Shown here: positions 7,497-15,953 of the stretch, piece after piece
Layout of the letters: every line of letters begins with the position of its first letter
Numbering within the stretch: the first letter of the stretch is position 1
Origin: Methylotenera sp.
GTDB taxonomy: Bacteria > Pseudomonadota > Gammaproteobacteria > Burkholderiales > Methylophilaceae
Reading direction: 5' to 3'
Assembly: GCA_013141075.1 (NCBI GenBank)
Contig: JABFRQ010000002.1
Span: forward strand, 145,640-209,639
Length of the DNA: 64,000 nucleotides
Made by a program: the position numbers and the translations under genes
The notes under the pieces: model-generated
Told to the model about the DNA's origin: nothing
Seen by the model: only the letters and a program-made list of their open reading frames with translations
The model's database searches: none

Positions 7497-8873
7497 ATGA
7501 AACTCACATTTCTTGGTGCAACGGGCACGGTAACAGGCTCAAAATATTTGCTTACTTGTGACACTAAAACAGGTGAAGAAATACGTATCATGGTTGACTG
7601 CGGCCTATTTCAAGGCCTTAAACAATTGCGGCTAAGAAACTGGGCGGCGTTACCAATCAACCCCAAAGAAGTGCACGCGATGATACTCACACACGCGCAC
7701 ATTGACCACAGCGGCTACTTACCACTATTAGTAAAAAATGGTTTTTCTGGCAAAGTGTATTGCACCGAAGCCACGCGTGATTTATGTGAGGTTTTGTTGC
7801 TAGATTCGGCCTATTTACAAGAAGAAGAGGCTAAATATGCCAACAAAGGCGGCTTCTCAAAACACAGCCCAGCATTGCCGCTTTATACACAAGAAGACGC
7901 GCAAAAAGCAATTGCGCTACTTACGCCAGTCGCTTATGAGCAAGAAATCAACTTGGGTGATGGCTTAACAGCAAGGCTTGCGCCTAGCGGGCATATACTT
8001 GGTGCGGCTTTTGTGCGCATTCAAGACCATAAAACTTCAATACTTTTTTCTGGCGATATTGGCCGACCTAACGACATTTTAATGAAAGCACCCGTGCGCA
8101 TCAAACAGGCCGATTACTTGGTGCTTGAGTCTACTTACGGCAATCGCTTACATGAAAAAACCGACCCGAAAATAAAACTTGCTGAAATCATCAATCAAAC
8201 GGTTAATCGTAAAGGCGTTGTGCTTATTCCCGTATTTGCGGTGGGCCGCGCGCAAGAGCTGCTTTATTATATTCATCTGTTAAAAGCTTCAGGCGCAATT
8301 GCAAACAACACGCCCGTTTATCTTAATAGCCCAATGGCGGTAGATGCAACCGCGATATTTAATCATTTTAAAAATGAACATCGGCTAACGCCAGAGCAAA
8401 GCCACGCCTTATGTCACACGGCGCATATCGTTAATAATGTTGAAGAATCTAAGCGATTGAATAACACCAAAGGCCCTATGATTATTCTATCTGCAAGCGG
8501 CATGGCGACTGGCGGGCGTGTTGTGCATCATTTAAAAGCCTTTGCGCCAGACCCCAAAAACACTATTTTATTTGTAGGATTTCAAGCCGCAGGAACGCGC
8601 GGCGCGGCCATGTTAGAAGGCGCTGACAGCGTTAAAATTCATGGGGAATACGTGCCAGTACGCGCCAATGTTGAATATGTGCCCAATTTATCGGCACATG
8701 CAGATTATGCTGAAATCATTAGCTGGTTAGGCGGCTTTGAACGCGCCCCTAAAAAAACCTTCATTACCCATGGCGAGCCTATTGCGGCCGATGCCATGCG
8801 CCTGCATGTTGAAGAACAATTACACTGGCAAACAATTGTGCCAGATTATCTTGAAACCGTAAATTTAGACTAA
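7497..8873 (+). CDS. Metallo-beta-lactamase/beta-CASP RNA hydrolase (YSH1/CPSF-like)
   Basis: 458 residues. Metallo-beta-lactamase fold with the zinc motif HAHIDH at 66-71, further ligands in SGHILGAAF and FSGDIG, then a beta-CASP cap and the C-terminal motifs SASGMATGGRVVHH, FVGFQAAGTRG and LSAHADYAE. This is the bacterial YSH1-like exo/endoribonuclease group (COG1236), acting on RNA in the cytoplasm. Genes of this type often accompany Usp and nitroreductase genes; the precise substrate is unknown. AAGG lies just before the ATG. Last gene of the apparent rightward unit 6404-8873. Confidence 0.92.
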   Translation: MKLTFLGATGTVTGSKYLLTCDTKTGEEIRIMVDCGLFQGLKQLRLRNWAALPINPKEVHAMILTHAHIDHSGYLPLLVKNGFSGKVYCTEATRDLCEVLLLDSAYLQEEEAKYANKGGFSKHSPALPLYTQEDAQKAIALLTPVAYEQEINLGDGLTARLAPSGHILGAAFVRIQDHKTSILFSGDIGRPNDILMKAPVRIKQADYLVLESTYGNRLHEKTDPKIKLAEIINQTVNRKGVVLIPVFAVGRAQELLYYIHLLKASGAIANNTPVYLNSPMAVDATAIFNHFKNEHRLTPEQSHALCHTAHIVNNVEESKRLNNTKGPMIILSASGMATGGRVVHHLKAFAPDPKNTILFVGFQAAGTRGAAMLEGADSVKIHGEYVPVRANVEYVPNLSAHADYAEIISWLGGFERAPKKTFITHGEPIAADAMRLHVEEQLHWQTIVPDYLETVNLD

Positions 8874-8917
8874 TAATTTTCATGCGAATACGCAGCATAT
8901 AATGTGCTAGATAAAAA

Positions 8918-8959
8918 CACTGCCCTGCGAGCAAGCATCTATGCGGTTCCCAGAGCATT
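8918..8959 (-). repeat. Palindromic repeat A, copy 2 (likely nnrD terminator)
   Basis: The + strand reads tgccctgcgag...cagagca, with arms 8921-8927 and 8951-8957 (one mismatch). On the minus strand the right arm runs into GTGTTTTTATC. It lies 33 bases past the nnrD stop in the leftward direction, so the repeat probably serves as the terminator of nnrD. Confidence 0.75.
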
Positions 8960-8991
8960 ATTTGTAAGTAGCTAAAAATTGACGTTTAAAT

Positions 8992-9867
8992 TCACGTTTT
9001 ATGGCGTAGCGTATTCATCACCTTGCGTGCTTCTAAAATCACCTCTGACGCCGTCAAACCAACTGGCCCCACACCATTTTCAACCAGCGCATCAGCTGCT
9101 GCGCCATGCACATAAACACCTAATTTTGCCGCGTCTAGCCCACTTAAACCTTGCGCCATTAAGCTACCAATAATGCCGCTAAGTACATCACCAGTGCCGC
9201 CGCTGGCAAGCCCAACATTACCCGTAGTATTGATAAACCAATTACCATCGTGATGCGCACAAACCGTGTCAGCACCTTTTAATACGCAAGTTGCATGCAA
9301 TGATTTAGCTAAGTTAAGCGCACTTGCAATACGATTTTGTTGAATATTATCGCTGTGAGTAGCGAGTAATCTAGCGGCCTCGCCCGCATGTGGCGTGATA
9401 ACAGTTTCAGCCGTGCGCTTGTAAACCGCGTTGGCTAAATGTGCGTGGCTGGCGATTAAATTAAGCGCATCAGCATCCAACAAAATGGGAATGTTTTTCG
9501 CAAGCCAACTTTCTAGCAATTTAATGGCAGGCTCTGATTGCCCAAGTCCAGGGCCAATCACAACGCAATCAAGCTGCGTTAATTGCGTAATTGCAGTCAG
9601 TGAACGCAGCATAATTTCTGGCTGGTAAATATCAACACTAGGTGCGTCATCACATAACATGGCTGCATACACGCGGCCTGCCCCACAATGCAACGCCGCC
9701 CGAGCGGCCAGAAAAACCGCGCCTACCATGCCAGTAGCACCGCCAATAATTGCCACACTGCCAAACACGCCTTTGTGCGCATCACTATTACGTAACGGCA
9801 AAACAGCTTGAAATAAGCTTTGCACGAGTAGGTTTGAATTGATTAGCTCAGTTTTAATGATGCGCAT
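8992..9867 (-). CDS. nnrD: ADP-dependent NAD(P)H-hydrate dehydratase
   Basis: 291 residues, a stand-alone YjeF C-terminal (ribokinase-like) domain that repairs damaged NADH/NADPH hydrates using ADP. Visible: HKGVFGSVAIIGGATGMVGA near the N-terminus, the VIGPGLG and LDADALNL segments, VITPHAGEAARLL and the catalytic SGGTGDVLSGIIG. The partner epimerase domain (NnrE, YjeF_N) is not fused and not nearby, so it must be encoded elsewhere. It is convergent with the beta-CASP gene and has a terminator-like repeat after its end. Confidence 0.94.
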   Translation of the reverse strand: MRIIKTELINSNLLVQSLFQAVLPLRNSDAHKGVFGSVAIIGGATGMVGAVFLAARAALHCGAGRVYAAMLCDDAPSVDIYQPEIMLRSLTAITQLTQLDCVVIGPGLGQSEPAIKLLESWLAKNIPILLDADALNLIASHAHLANAVYKRTAETVITPHAGEAARLLATHSDNIQQNRIASALNLAKSLHATCVLKGADTVCAHHDGNWFINTTGNVGLASGGTGDVLSGIIGSLMAQGLSGLDAAKLGVYVHGAAADALVENGVGPVGLTASEVILEARKVMNTLRHKT

Positions 9868-10111
9868 CCTTAATTAAAAATATTCACTAAGGGTATCACT
9901 AATAATTCAAATTTCTAAGTAAAACAAGGCGCGAGAAAAAATAATGACGCGATATATACATGATATATAAGGAGTTATTTTTGTGAGCAACGCAGTGTTG
10001 CGACGAAAGTTGAATTATTAGAGGTGCCCTAAATTGCAAATCGGCTGCTAAGTGCTTGTTAATAGCAGATTGTAGCGATAATATAGCTAAACATTAGCGC
10101 TAGGAGGCGTT

Positions 10112-10453
10112 GTGAATATTCATACTGGCGAAATTTACGGCAAACAAACTGCGGCAAAGTTTGTAATGTACAACGTGCTGAAAGTCAGCAAAGCCAATAG
10201 CGCTAGCCCAGAAGTTGTTACGCTACAAAATATTGATAACCCGCTCAGCTTATTTGAAACTACCGCACAAAAACTTGCCAGCTCAGGCTATATTCGCATC
10301 AGCCAAACGCCTTACATTGACTTGCAAGCCACCACACCAAAAAAACGCAAAGCCGCACGCAAACCAACGCGCTGCCCACTCACTTTTGACTTTTTAGAAG
10401 ACCGCGCCGATAGCCAGCGCCCTGCACCTATACTACCTGATTTATTTAGCTAG
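10112..10453 (+). CDS. Hypothetical protein (no recognised family)
   Basis: 113 residues from a GTG start preceded by a perfect AGGAGG (10102-10107) at ideal spacing, which argues that it is translated. No domain is recognised. The first ~65 residues look like a small folded unit (NIHTGEIYGKQTAAKFVMYNVLKVSKA... LSLFETTAQKLASSGYIRIS). This is followed by a basic linker (PKKRKAARKPTR) and an acidic, Pro-rich tail ending in PILPDLFS. It is soluble, with no signal peptide, and convergent with ridA (22 bases between ends). The C-terminal short acidic/hydrophobic tail could be a protein-interaction peptide (speculation). Confidence 0.7.
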   Translation: MNIHTGEIYGKQTAAKFVMYNVLKVSKANSASPEVVTLQNIDNPLSLFETTAQKLASSGYIRISQTPYIDLQATTPKKRKAARKPTRCPLTFDFLEDRADSQRPAPILPDLFS

Positions 10454-10475
10454 TTTTTAAACTTTAAAATCTAGA

Positions 10476-10850
10476 TTACTTTAGCGATACAATCGCTTCG
10501 ATTTCCACTAAAACATCACGCGGCAATTTAGCCACTTGCACAGTTGAACGTGCTGGGGTGTGCGTACCAAAAGTATCGCCATATACTTTATTCATGGCCA
10601 CAAAATCATCTAGATTTTTTAAAAAAACGGTAGTTTTAACCACTTTATTTAAGCCAGCACCTGCGGCTTCAATCACGGCCTTTAGATTGGCTAATACTTG
10701 CGTAGTTTGCACGGTAATGTCGCCTTCAAGCAAAGTGCCATCCGCACGAAGTGGAATTTGGCCTGACGTGAAGAGCAAATCGCCCACTACCATAGCTTGT
10801 GAATATGGGCCGATAGCAGCTGGGGCGTTGGGGGTTTGAATGACTTTCAT
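10476..10850 (-). CDS. ridA: RidA family 2-iminobutanoate/2-iminopropanoate deaminase
   Basis: 124 residues, the standard RidA length. Family motifs are visible: PAAIGPYSQAMVVGDLLFTSGQIPL near the start, the C-terminal Arg (HTPARSTVQVAKLPRDVLVEIEAIV) that binds the carboxylate of the imine, and the closing glutamates. It hydrolyses reactive enamine/imine intermediates released by PLP enzymes and amino acid dehydrogenases. Position directly after the alanine racemase and D-amino acid dehydrogenase genes (10 bases) matches this role: DadA produces iminopropanoate. Confidence 0.95.
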   Translation of the reverse strand: MKVIQTPNAPAAIGPYSQAMVVGDLLFTSGQIPLRADGTLLEGDITVQTTQVLANLKAVIEAAGAGLNKVVKTTVFLKNLDDFVAMNKVYGDTFGTHTPARSTVQVAKLPRDVLVEIEAIVSLK

Positions 10851-10860
10851 TTGAGTGCCT

Positions 10861-11958
10861 TTATTTATAATCAGAATATTTAAATTGTACGCGTTTCACA
10901 TTACAAAACAATTCATACGCAATGGTGCCTGCGGCTCTTGCCACGTCGTTGGCGGCTACTTGGTCGCCCCACAATTCAACATGCGAGCCAATCTTCGTTT
11001 GTGGAATATCAGTTAATTCTACAAATAACATATCCATAGAAATGCGGCCTATTAGGCGTGTCATCACGCCATCTACTGCGGCTGGTGCTCCATTACTGGC
11101 GCTTCTAGGGTAGCCATCGGCATAACCGCAAGCCACCACGCCAACAACCGTGTCACGCGCGGCTGTGAATATGCTGCCGTAGCCGATAGATTCGCCCTTT
11201 TTAACATGGCGAATTGAAATAATTTTTGAAGTTAATTGCATTACAGCACGTAGTTTTGACGTAGCCGCCATTAAGGGATCAGCACCATACAACATAATAC
11301 CAGGGCGCGACCAGCTCGCTTTGGCTTGCGGCCAGCCTAAAATCGCGGCTGAGTTGGCTAGGCTAATTTCAGCGGCACCCGTTTCTAAAATGTCTAAAAT
11401 TCCTAAACCAATAATCGTTTTTTGAAAAACTGAAATTTGTTGTAGGGTATGTTCAGAACTTAAATTATCCGCATTGGCAAAATGGCTCATCAATACTATT
11501 TTTTCTACATTTATATGCCCTGCAAGCCTCATAAATGCTTGTGCATAGTCAACTGGCGAGAAACCCACGCGATGCATGCCGCTATCCATTTTCAGCCAAA
11601 CTTGTACAGGTTTTGCGAGTTTTGCAGCTAATAAAAACGCTATTTGCCATTCTGCATGCACCACAATCCACAAATCATTGGCGACAGTTTCAGGCAATTC
11701 TGCCGCTTCAAAAAAGCCTTCTAGCAACAAAATTGGGGTTTTAATGCCAGCTTCGCGTAGTTGCAAAGCTTCTTCTAAACATGCCACGGCAAAGCCATCT
11801 GCCTCGTTGGCAATGGCTTGTGCGCACTGCACGGCGCCATGCCCGTACGCGTTGGCTTTAATCACTGCCAGCGATTTTCCGCCGTGCATTTGCTTGGCAA
11901 CGCGGTAATTATGGCGAAACGCATCTAAGCGAATGTGGGCAATGGCTGGACGAGACAT
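10861..11958 (-). CDS. dadX: Alanine racemase (catabolic, DadX-type by context)
   Basis: 365 residues, PLP-dependent fold type III. The PLP lysine is Lys34 in AVIKANAYGHG, and the second catalytic residue is the tyrosine in GESIGYGSIF (~255-265); the substrate-binding region KMDSGMHRVGF is present. It interconverts L- and D-alanine. It lies 27 bases downstream of dadA and 10 bases before ridA in a leftward operon with a divergent Lrp-type gene, the dad arrangement; this favours the catabolic isozyme, but the gene could also supply D-Ala for cell wall synthesis if no second alr exists. Confidence 0.93.
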   Translation of the reverse strand: MSRPAIAHIRLDAFRHNYRVAKQMHGGKSLAVIKANAYGHGAVQCAQAIANEADGFAVACLEEALQLREAGIKTPILLLEGFFEAAELPETVANDLWIVVHAEWQIAFLLAAKLAKPVQVWLKMDSGMHRVGFSPVDYAQAFMRLAGHINVEKIVLMSHFANADNLSSEHTLQQISVFQKTIIGLGILDILETGAAEISLANSAAILGWPQAKASWSRPGIMLYGADPLMAATSKLRAVMQLTSKIISIRHVKKGESIGYGSIFTAARDTVVGVVACGYADGYPRSASNGAPAAVDGVMTRLIGRISMDMLFVELTDIPQTKIGSHVELWGDQVAANDVARAAGTIAYELFCNVKRVQFKYSDYK

Positions 11959-11985
11959 TTTTATAATTTTAGTAATATTTTAATT

Positions 11986-13326
11986 TTACGAGATTTTATG
12001 AGCATGGCTGGAAGCCCCATGGATACTGGCTTGCAGGGCATCTCTTTTAATAGGCTTATTGTACCGCGTAATGGCAAAATCTTCACTTTGAATTGCAGGT
12101 TTCTCGTTCGCCACTAAATCAGCCAATACTTGTGCGGAGCCGCATGCCATCGTCCAGCCCAGCGTGCCGTGGCCTGTGTTGAGCCATACGTTATTATAGG
12201 CGCTCGATGCTTGACCAATAATCGGTGTGCCATCTGGCGTCATGGGGCGTAAACCTGTCCAAAATAAAGCTTTAGATACGTCGCCACCGTTAGGAAATAA
12301 GCCATTCAACACCATTTCAAGTGTTTCACGTCGGCGCGGGTTGAGGCTTAAATCAAAACCCGCTAACTCTGCCATGCCGCCTACCCTAATTCTGTCGTCA
12401 AAGCGCGTAATCGCCACTTTGTAAGTTTCATCCATCACGGTAGAAATTGGCGCGGCGGCGCTGTTAATCACAGGCACAGTGAGCGAATAGCCTTTTACGG
12501 GATACACAGGGATTTGCAAGCCTAACCCCAGCATTAGTTCGCGCGAGTAGCTACCAAGCGCCACTACATATTGGTCGGCTTGTAACGTTTCTTTGCCAGC
12601 ATCGGTGATAATTTCTACGCCATTAAGCTTGCCATTTGCAGTGAGTAAACGCTCAATTTTTACATTATGCATAAATTTAACGCCCAACTTTTGTGCTTCA
12701 ATGGCTAAATTAGTGGTAAACAATTGGCAATCGCCAGTTTCATCATGCGGCAAGCGTAAGCCGCCTAACAGCTTGTCTTTCACAGTTGCCAACGCTGGCT
12801 CTGCGCGCACGCAACCGTCGGGGTCTAAATGCTCGAACGGCACGCCTAAGCGCGATAACACGGCAATGTCTTTAGCTTCAGCATCCAGCTGTTTTTGCGT
12901 GCGAAATACTTGCAATGTGCCCTGTGTGCGACCTTCATAGGCAATGCCTGTGTTAGTGCGCAATTCATCTAAGCAGTCGCGGCTATATTCTGCCAGCCGC
13001 ACCATGCGCTCTTTGTTAATGCTGTATCTGGCCGTGGTGCAATTGCGCAATAATTGCATGGTCCATTGCAGCTGCCACAGCGTAAAATCTGGCTTAACGG
13101 CCAGCGGAGAATGCCGCTGAAGCAGCCATTTAAGCGCCTTAGCAGGCACACCAGGCGCAGCCCATGGCGCAGAATAACCAGGGGATACTTGCCCTGCATT
13201 AGCAAAGCTGGTTTCTAAACCTACGGCTGGCTGGCGGTCAATTACTGTGACTTCAAAACCCTTTTGTGCCAAGTAATACGCGCTTGTTACGCCAATTACG
13301 CCTGAACCTAAAATTAGCACTTTCAT
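11986..13326 (-). CDS. dadA: D-amino acid dehydrogenase
   Basis: About 446 residues. N-terminal FAD-binding Rossmann motif [18 protein letters not shown], followed by the DAO fold ([47 protein letters not shown]), all typical of DadA. It oxidises D-alanine to pyruvate and ammonia at the membrane, passing electrons to the respiratory chain. ATG 13326 is chosen over GTG 13329 because of AGAGG spacing. Unusually, the last ~15 codons ([14 protein letters not shown]) are copy 3 of palindromic repeat A, so the native C-terminus has been replaced or extended. The domain itself is complete, so function is probably kept. Confidence 0.94.
   Translation of the reverse strand: MKVLILGSGVIGVTSAYYLAQKGFEVTVIDRQPAVGLETSFANAGQVSPGYSAPWAAPGVPAKALKWLLQRHSPLAVKPDFTLWQLQWTMQLLRNCTTARYSINKERMVRLAEYSRDCLDELRTNTGIAYEGRTQGTLQVFRTQKQLDAEAKDIAVLSRLGVPFEHLDPDGCVRAEPALATVKDKLLGGLRLPHDETGDCQLFTTNLAIEAQKLGVKFMHNVKIERLLTANGKLNGVEIITDAGKETLQADQYVVALGSYSRELMLGLGLQIPVYPVKGYSLTVPVINSAAAPISTVMDETYKVAITRFDDRIRVGGMAELAGFDLSLNPRRRETLEMVLNGLFPNGGDVSKALFWTGLRPMTPDGTPIIGQASSAYNNVWLNTGHGTLGWTMACGSAQVLADLVANEKPAIQSEDFAITRYNKPIKRDALQASIHGASSHAHKIS
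12001..12042 (-). repeat. Palindromic repeat A, copy 3 (inside dadA 3' end)
   Basis: The + strand contains CCATGGATACTGGCTTGCAG and the GGGCAT end, with a degenerate left arm (agcatggctgg). It is fully within the dadA frame and encodes its C-terminal residues [14 protein letters not shown] before a short HKIS tail. Confidence 0.75.
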
Positions 13327-13504
13327 CACAACCTCTTGTTTTTATGCTTATGAAGTATTAAACATATTTTATGGGCTATTTACGCAAATAAAATCTAAAT
13401 TTTTAATTTATTTAATATAAATAGTCTAATTTATTTAAATTTATAGTTGTTATTCACTTAATTTTAGACACATAATAGTTTTTACAAAAATTAAAGAAAA
13501 AAAT
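13327..13504. promoter_or_regulatory. Divergent dadA/dadR promoter region
   Basis: About 175 very AT-rich bases between the divergent dadA and the Lrp-type regulator. Such a region is where Lrp/AsnC proteins bind cooperatively; several A/T tracts (aaatttttaatttatttaa, taatttatttaaatttatag) form imperfect inverted repeats. No exact -35/-10 pair can be fixed. Confidence 0.5.
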
Positions 13505-13999
13505 ATGCGAATCCGTACCCATGCCGTGCGCGAGCTTGACCGTATTGACCATAAAATTTTAGCCGTGTTACAAGAAAATGCGCGCATCCCCATTACCGAG
13601 CTGGCCGAGCGCGTCGGCTTGTCTATCACCCCTTGTGGTGAACGCGTCAAAAACTTAGAAAAAGAAGGCGTTATTTTAGGCTATCACGCTCGGCTAGACC
13701 CGCACTCGTTGGGCTTAGGGCTACTGGTATTTGTAGAACTCAAGCTCTCCACAAAATCTGGCGCGATATTCAGCAAATTTAAACAAGAAATTTTAAAGCT
13801 GCCTAGCGTACTGGAATGCCATTTAGTTTCTGGCGACTTTGACTACTTAATTAAAGCAAGAATCGCGCAAATGTCCGACTACCGCACCTTATTGGGCGAC
13901 ATTTTGTTATCACTGCCTGGCGCACAAGAATCACGCAGTTATATTGTGATGGAAGAAGTTAAAGAAGGCTTTGCTTTACCGTTAGCTGAGGCTGATTAG
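13505..13999 (+). CDS. dadR: Lrp/AsnC family regulator of the dad operon
   Basis: 164 residues. N-terminal winged-HTH (LDRIDHKILAVLQENARIPITELAERVGLSITPCGERVKNLEKEGVILGYHARLD), then the RAM/AsnC ligand-binding domain (VFVELKLSTKSGAIFSKF... VLECHLVSGDFDYLIKA). It is divergent from dadA and follows the layout of dad loci, where an Lrp-like protein responds to L-alanine and activates dadA-dadX. The start at ATG 13505 gives MRIRTHAVRELDRID, the normal N-terminal extension. The symbol is assigned from context. Confidence 0.9.
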   Translation: MRIRTHAVRELDRIDHKILAVLQENARIPITELAERVGLSITPCGERVKNLEKEGVILGYHARLDPHSLGLGLLVFVELKLSTKSGAIFSKFKQEILKLPSVLECHLVSGDFDYLIKARIAQMSDYRTLLGDILLSLPGAQESRSYIVMEEVKEGFALPLAEAD

Positions 14000-14045
14000 T
14001 TAAACCAAACGCCTCTTGGCGCAATCGGTGCAAACTATAAAAAAA

Positions 14046-14077
14046 AGCCCGCAACACAGCTAGCGGCATTGCGGGCT
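14046..14077 (-). terminator. Rho-independent terminator pointing left
   Basis: Perfect 9-bp arms agcccgcaa (14046-14054) and ttgcgggct (14069-14077). On the minus strand the hairpin is followed by eight consecutive T (complement of the A-run at 14039-14046); on the + strand no T-run follows. It therefore terminates leftward transcription, although the only nearby genes (dadR upstream, patD downstream) are both rightward. Confidence 0.8.
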
Positions 14078-14189
14078 AAAGGGAGCGATAATTTGGAGAT
14101 TTACGCTTAGTTTGAATATAAGCAAATAAGATGCCCGCAAACTAACCTTAATAAAATCAACGTGTTAATAGAGTTATTGAATAAATAAT

Positions 14190-14238
14190 TGGTTTATATC
14201 AACCATTTTCTGGTTGTTACAACCATTTTTTACAACCA
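14190..14238. promoter_or_regulatory. Operator-like array of TGGTT/AACCA half-sites upstream of patD
   Basis: Within 49 bases: TGGTT (14190-14194), CAACCA (14200-14205), a 15-base perfect palindrome TGGTTGT-T-ACAACCA (14211-14225) and a further ACAACCA (14232-14238). Four to five half-sites at regular spacing ~170-220 bases before patD suggest binding of a dimeric regulator. A TATACT -10-like hexamer lies further downstream, near 14294. The regulator is unknown. Confidence 0.6.
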
Positions 14239-14407
14239 ATTTCTATAAGCAGATAGTTGTTTACGTGAATAAAAATGAGCGTATTTTTTTAATGCTATAC
14301 TTTTATGCACTAAAAAATTCATACTAAACTGGCTAGGCTGTCTAAATAAGCTATGTCGTATAGCGTTTTTACAGCGATCTTATTGATACTTTATATTTGA
14401 GACCAAA

Positions 14408-15841
14408 ATGAAAAATATCCAAACGCAATTACTCATTAACGGTAACTTTGTTCAAGGCGAAGGCGCACCAATAAGCGTGCTAAACCCTGCCACTGGCGCG
14501 GAGATTACGCAGGTGGCAGAAGCTTCAATACAACAAGTAGAAGCGGCTGTGAGCGCCGCAGCAACAGCTTTTAAAACTTGGAAGAAAACTACGCCGCGAG
14601 ACCGTGCGACCATGTTGCTCAAGCTTGCCGATGCTATTGAAAATGACGCCGTAGGCTTTGCCGAGCTTGAATCGCTGAACTGCGGCAAGCCTTATTTGGC
14701 GGCGCTTAACGATGAAATTCCAGCCGTGGCGGACGTGTTTCGCTTTTTTGCGGGCGCAATACGCAACATGACAGGTTCGCTGGCAGGTGAATATTTAAGC
14801 GGCCACACCAGCATGATTCGGCGTGATCCGCTTGGCGTGGTTGCAAGTATTGCACCGTGGAATTATCCGTTGATGATGGCCGCTTGGAAGCTAGCACCTG
14901 CTTTGGCTGCAGGCAATACCGTAGTATTAAAACCAAGCGAAATGACCCCACTGACTACGCTTAAATTGGCACACTTGGTTGCTGAAATTTTCCCAGCTGG
15001 CGTGGTGAATATTATTAACGGGCGTGGTGAATCTGTAGGTGCACCGATGATTTCGCAGCCGCAAGTGCAGATGATTTCAATTACGGGCGATATTTCTACG
15101 GGTCAAAAAATTATGGTAGTGGCCGCTAAAGGCGTGAAACGCACGCACTTAGAGCTGGGCGGCAAAGCACCCGTGATTGTGTTTGATGATGCTGATATTG
15201 CCGCCGTGGTTGAAGGCGTGCGCACCTTCGGCTTTTATAACGCAGGGCAAGATTGCACCGCCGCTTGCCGCATTTACGCAAGTAAAAAAATCTACGAGAA
15301 ATTAGTGGCAGATCTCTCTTTAGCCGTTGCTAGCATTAAAACTGGCGAGCAAAAAATGGCTGGTGTAGAAATGGGGCCATTGATTTCTGCAAGGCAGCGC
15401 GAGCGCGTGGCTGGCTTTGTAGAGCGCGCTACCGCACAAAAACATATTGAGATAACCACTGGCGGAAAAATACTGGCTGGTAATGGCTTTTTCTACGCGC
15501 CAACCATTGTTGCGGGCGCATTACAAACCGATGAAATTGTGCAAAAAGAAGTATTTGGCCCTGTGGTTTCAATCACGCGTTTTGATGATGAAGAACAAGT
15601 AGTGACTTGGGCCAATGAATCAGAATACGGCTTGGCAAGCTCGGTGTGGACAACAGATGTGTCACGCGCAATGCGGGTTTCTAGCGAGCTGCAATATGGC
15701 TGCACTTGGGTGAACACACACTTTATGCTGGTCAGTGAAATGCCTCACGGCGGCATGAAAAAATCGGGCTATGGCAAAGATATGTCGATGTATGCGATTG
15801 AAGATTACAGCGCCGTACGGCACGTAATGGTAAAGCTTTGA
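14408..15841 (+). CDS. patD: Gamma-aminobutyraldehyde dehydrogenase
   Basis: 477 residues, aldehyde dehydrogenase superfamily, and strongly similar from memory to E. coli PatD/YdcW across its full length (shared stretches [20 protein letters not shown] and [15 protein letters not shown], and the [16 protein letters not shown]-terminal signature). Catalytic Cys283 lies in GQDCTAACR; the active-site Glu is in THLELGG. It oxidises 4-aminobutanal (from putrescine transamination) to GABA with NAD. No putrescine:2-oxoglutarate aminotransferase (patA) is adjacent; the omega-aminotransferase at 20402 might supply the aldehyde. Convergent with the broken potF-like gene. Confidence 0.93.
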   Translation: MKNIQTQLLINGNFVQGEGAPISVLNPATGAEITQVAEASIQQVEAAVSAAATAFKTWKKTTPRDRATMLLKLADAIENDAVGFAELESLNCGKPYLAALNDEIPAVADVFRFFAGAIRNMTGSLAGEYLSGHTSMIRRDPLGVVASIAPWNYPLMMAAWKLAPALAAGNTVVLKPSEMTPLTTLKLAHLVAEIFPAGVVNIINGRGESVGAPMISQPQVQMISITGDISTGQKIMVVAAKGVKRTHLELGGKAPVIVFDDADIAAVVEGVRTFGFYNAGQDCTAACRIYASKKIYEKLVADLSLAVASIKTGEQKMAGVEMGPLISARQRERVAGFVERATAQKHIEITTGGKILAGNGFFYAPTIVAGALQTDEIVQKEVFGPVVSITRFDDEEQVVTWANESEYGLASSVWTTDVSRAMRVSSELQYGCTWVNTHFMLVSEMPHGGMKKSGYGKDMSMYAIEDYSAVRHVMVKL

Positions 15842-15870
15842 AGCAACTTTTCATTAAAAACTGCTCGAGA

Positions 15871-15918
15871 AAAAAACACTGCCCTGAGAGCCGCTCTAGG
15901 AGCGGCTCTCAGGGCAGT
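15871..15918 (-). terminator. Perfect palindromic repeat A variant, terminator of potF-like gene
   Basis: 19-bp perfect arms (15878-15896 and 15900-15918) around tag. The arms begin ACTGCCCTGAGAG, as in the repeat A family, but the right half mirrors the left exactly. On the minus strand the hairpin is followed by GTTTTTTCTC, so it terminates leftward transcription from the potF-like gene, and may act both ways between the convergent genes. Confidence 0.85.
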
Positions 15919-15953
15919 ACTAAAGAGTTCATGCGTTACAAGCTGCAATATAA

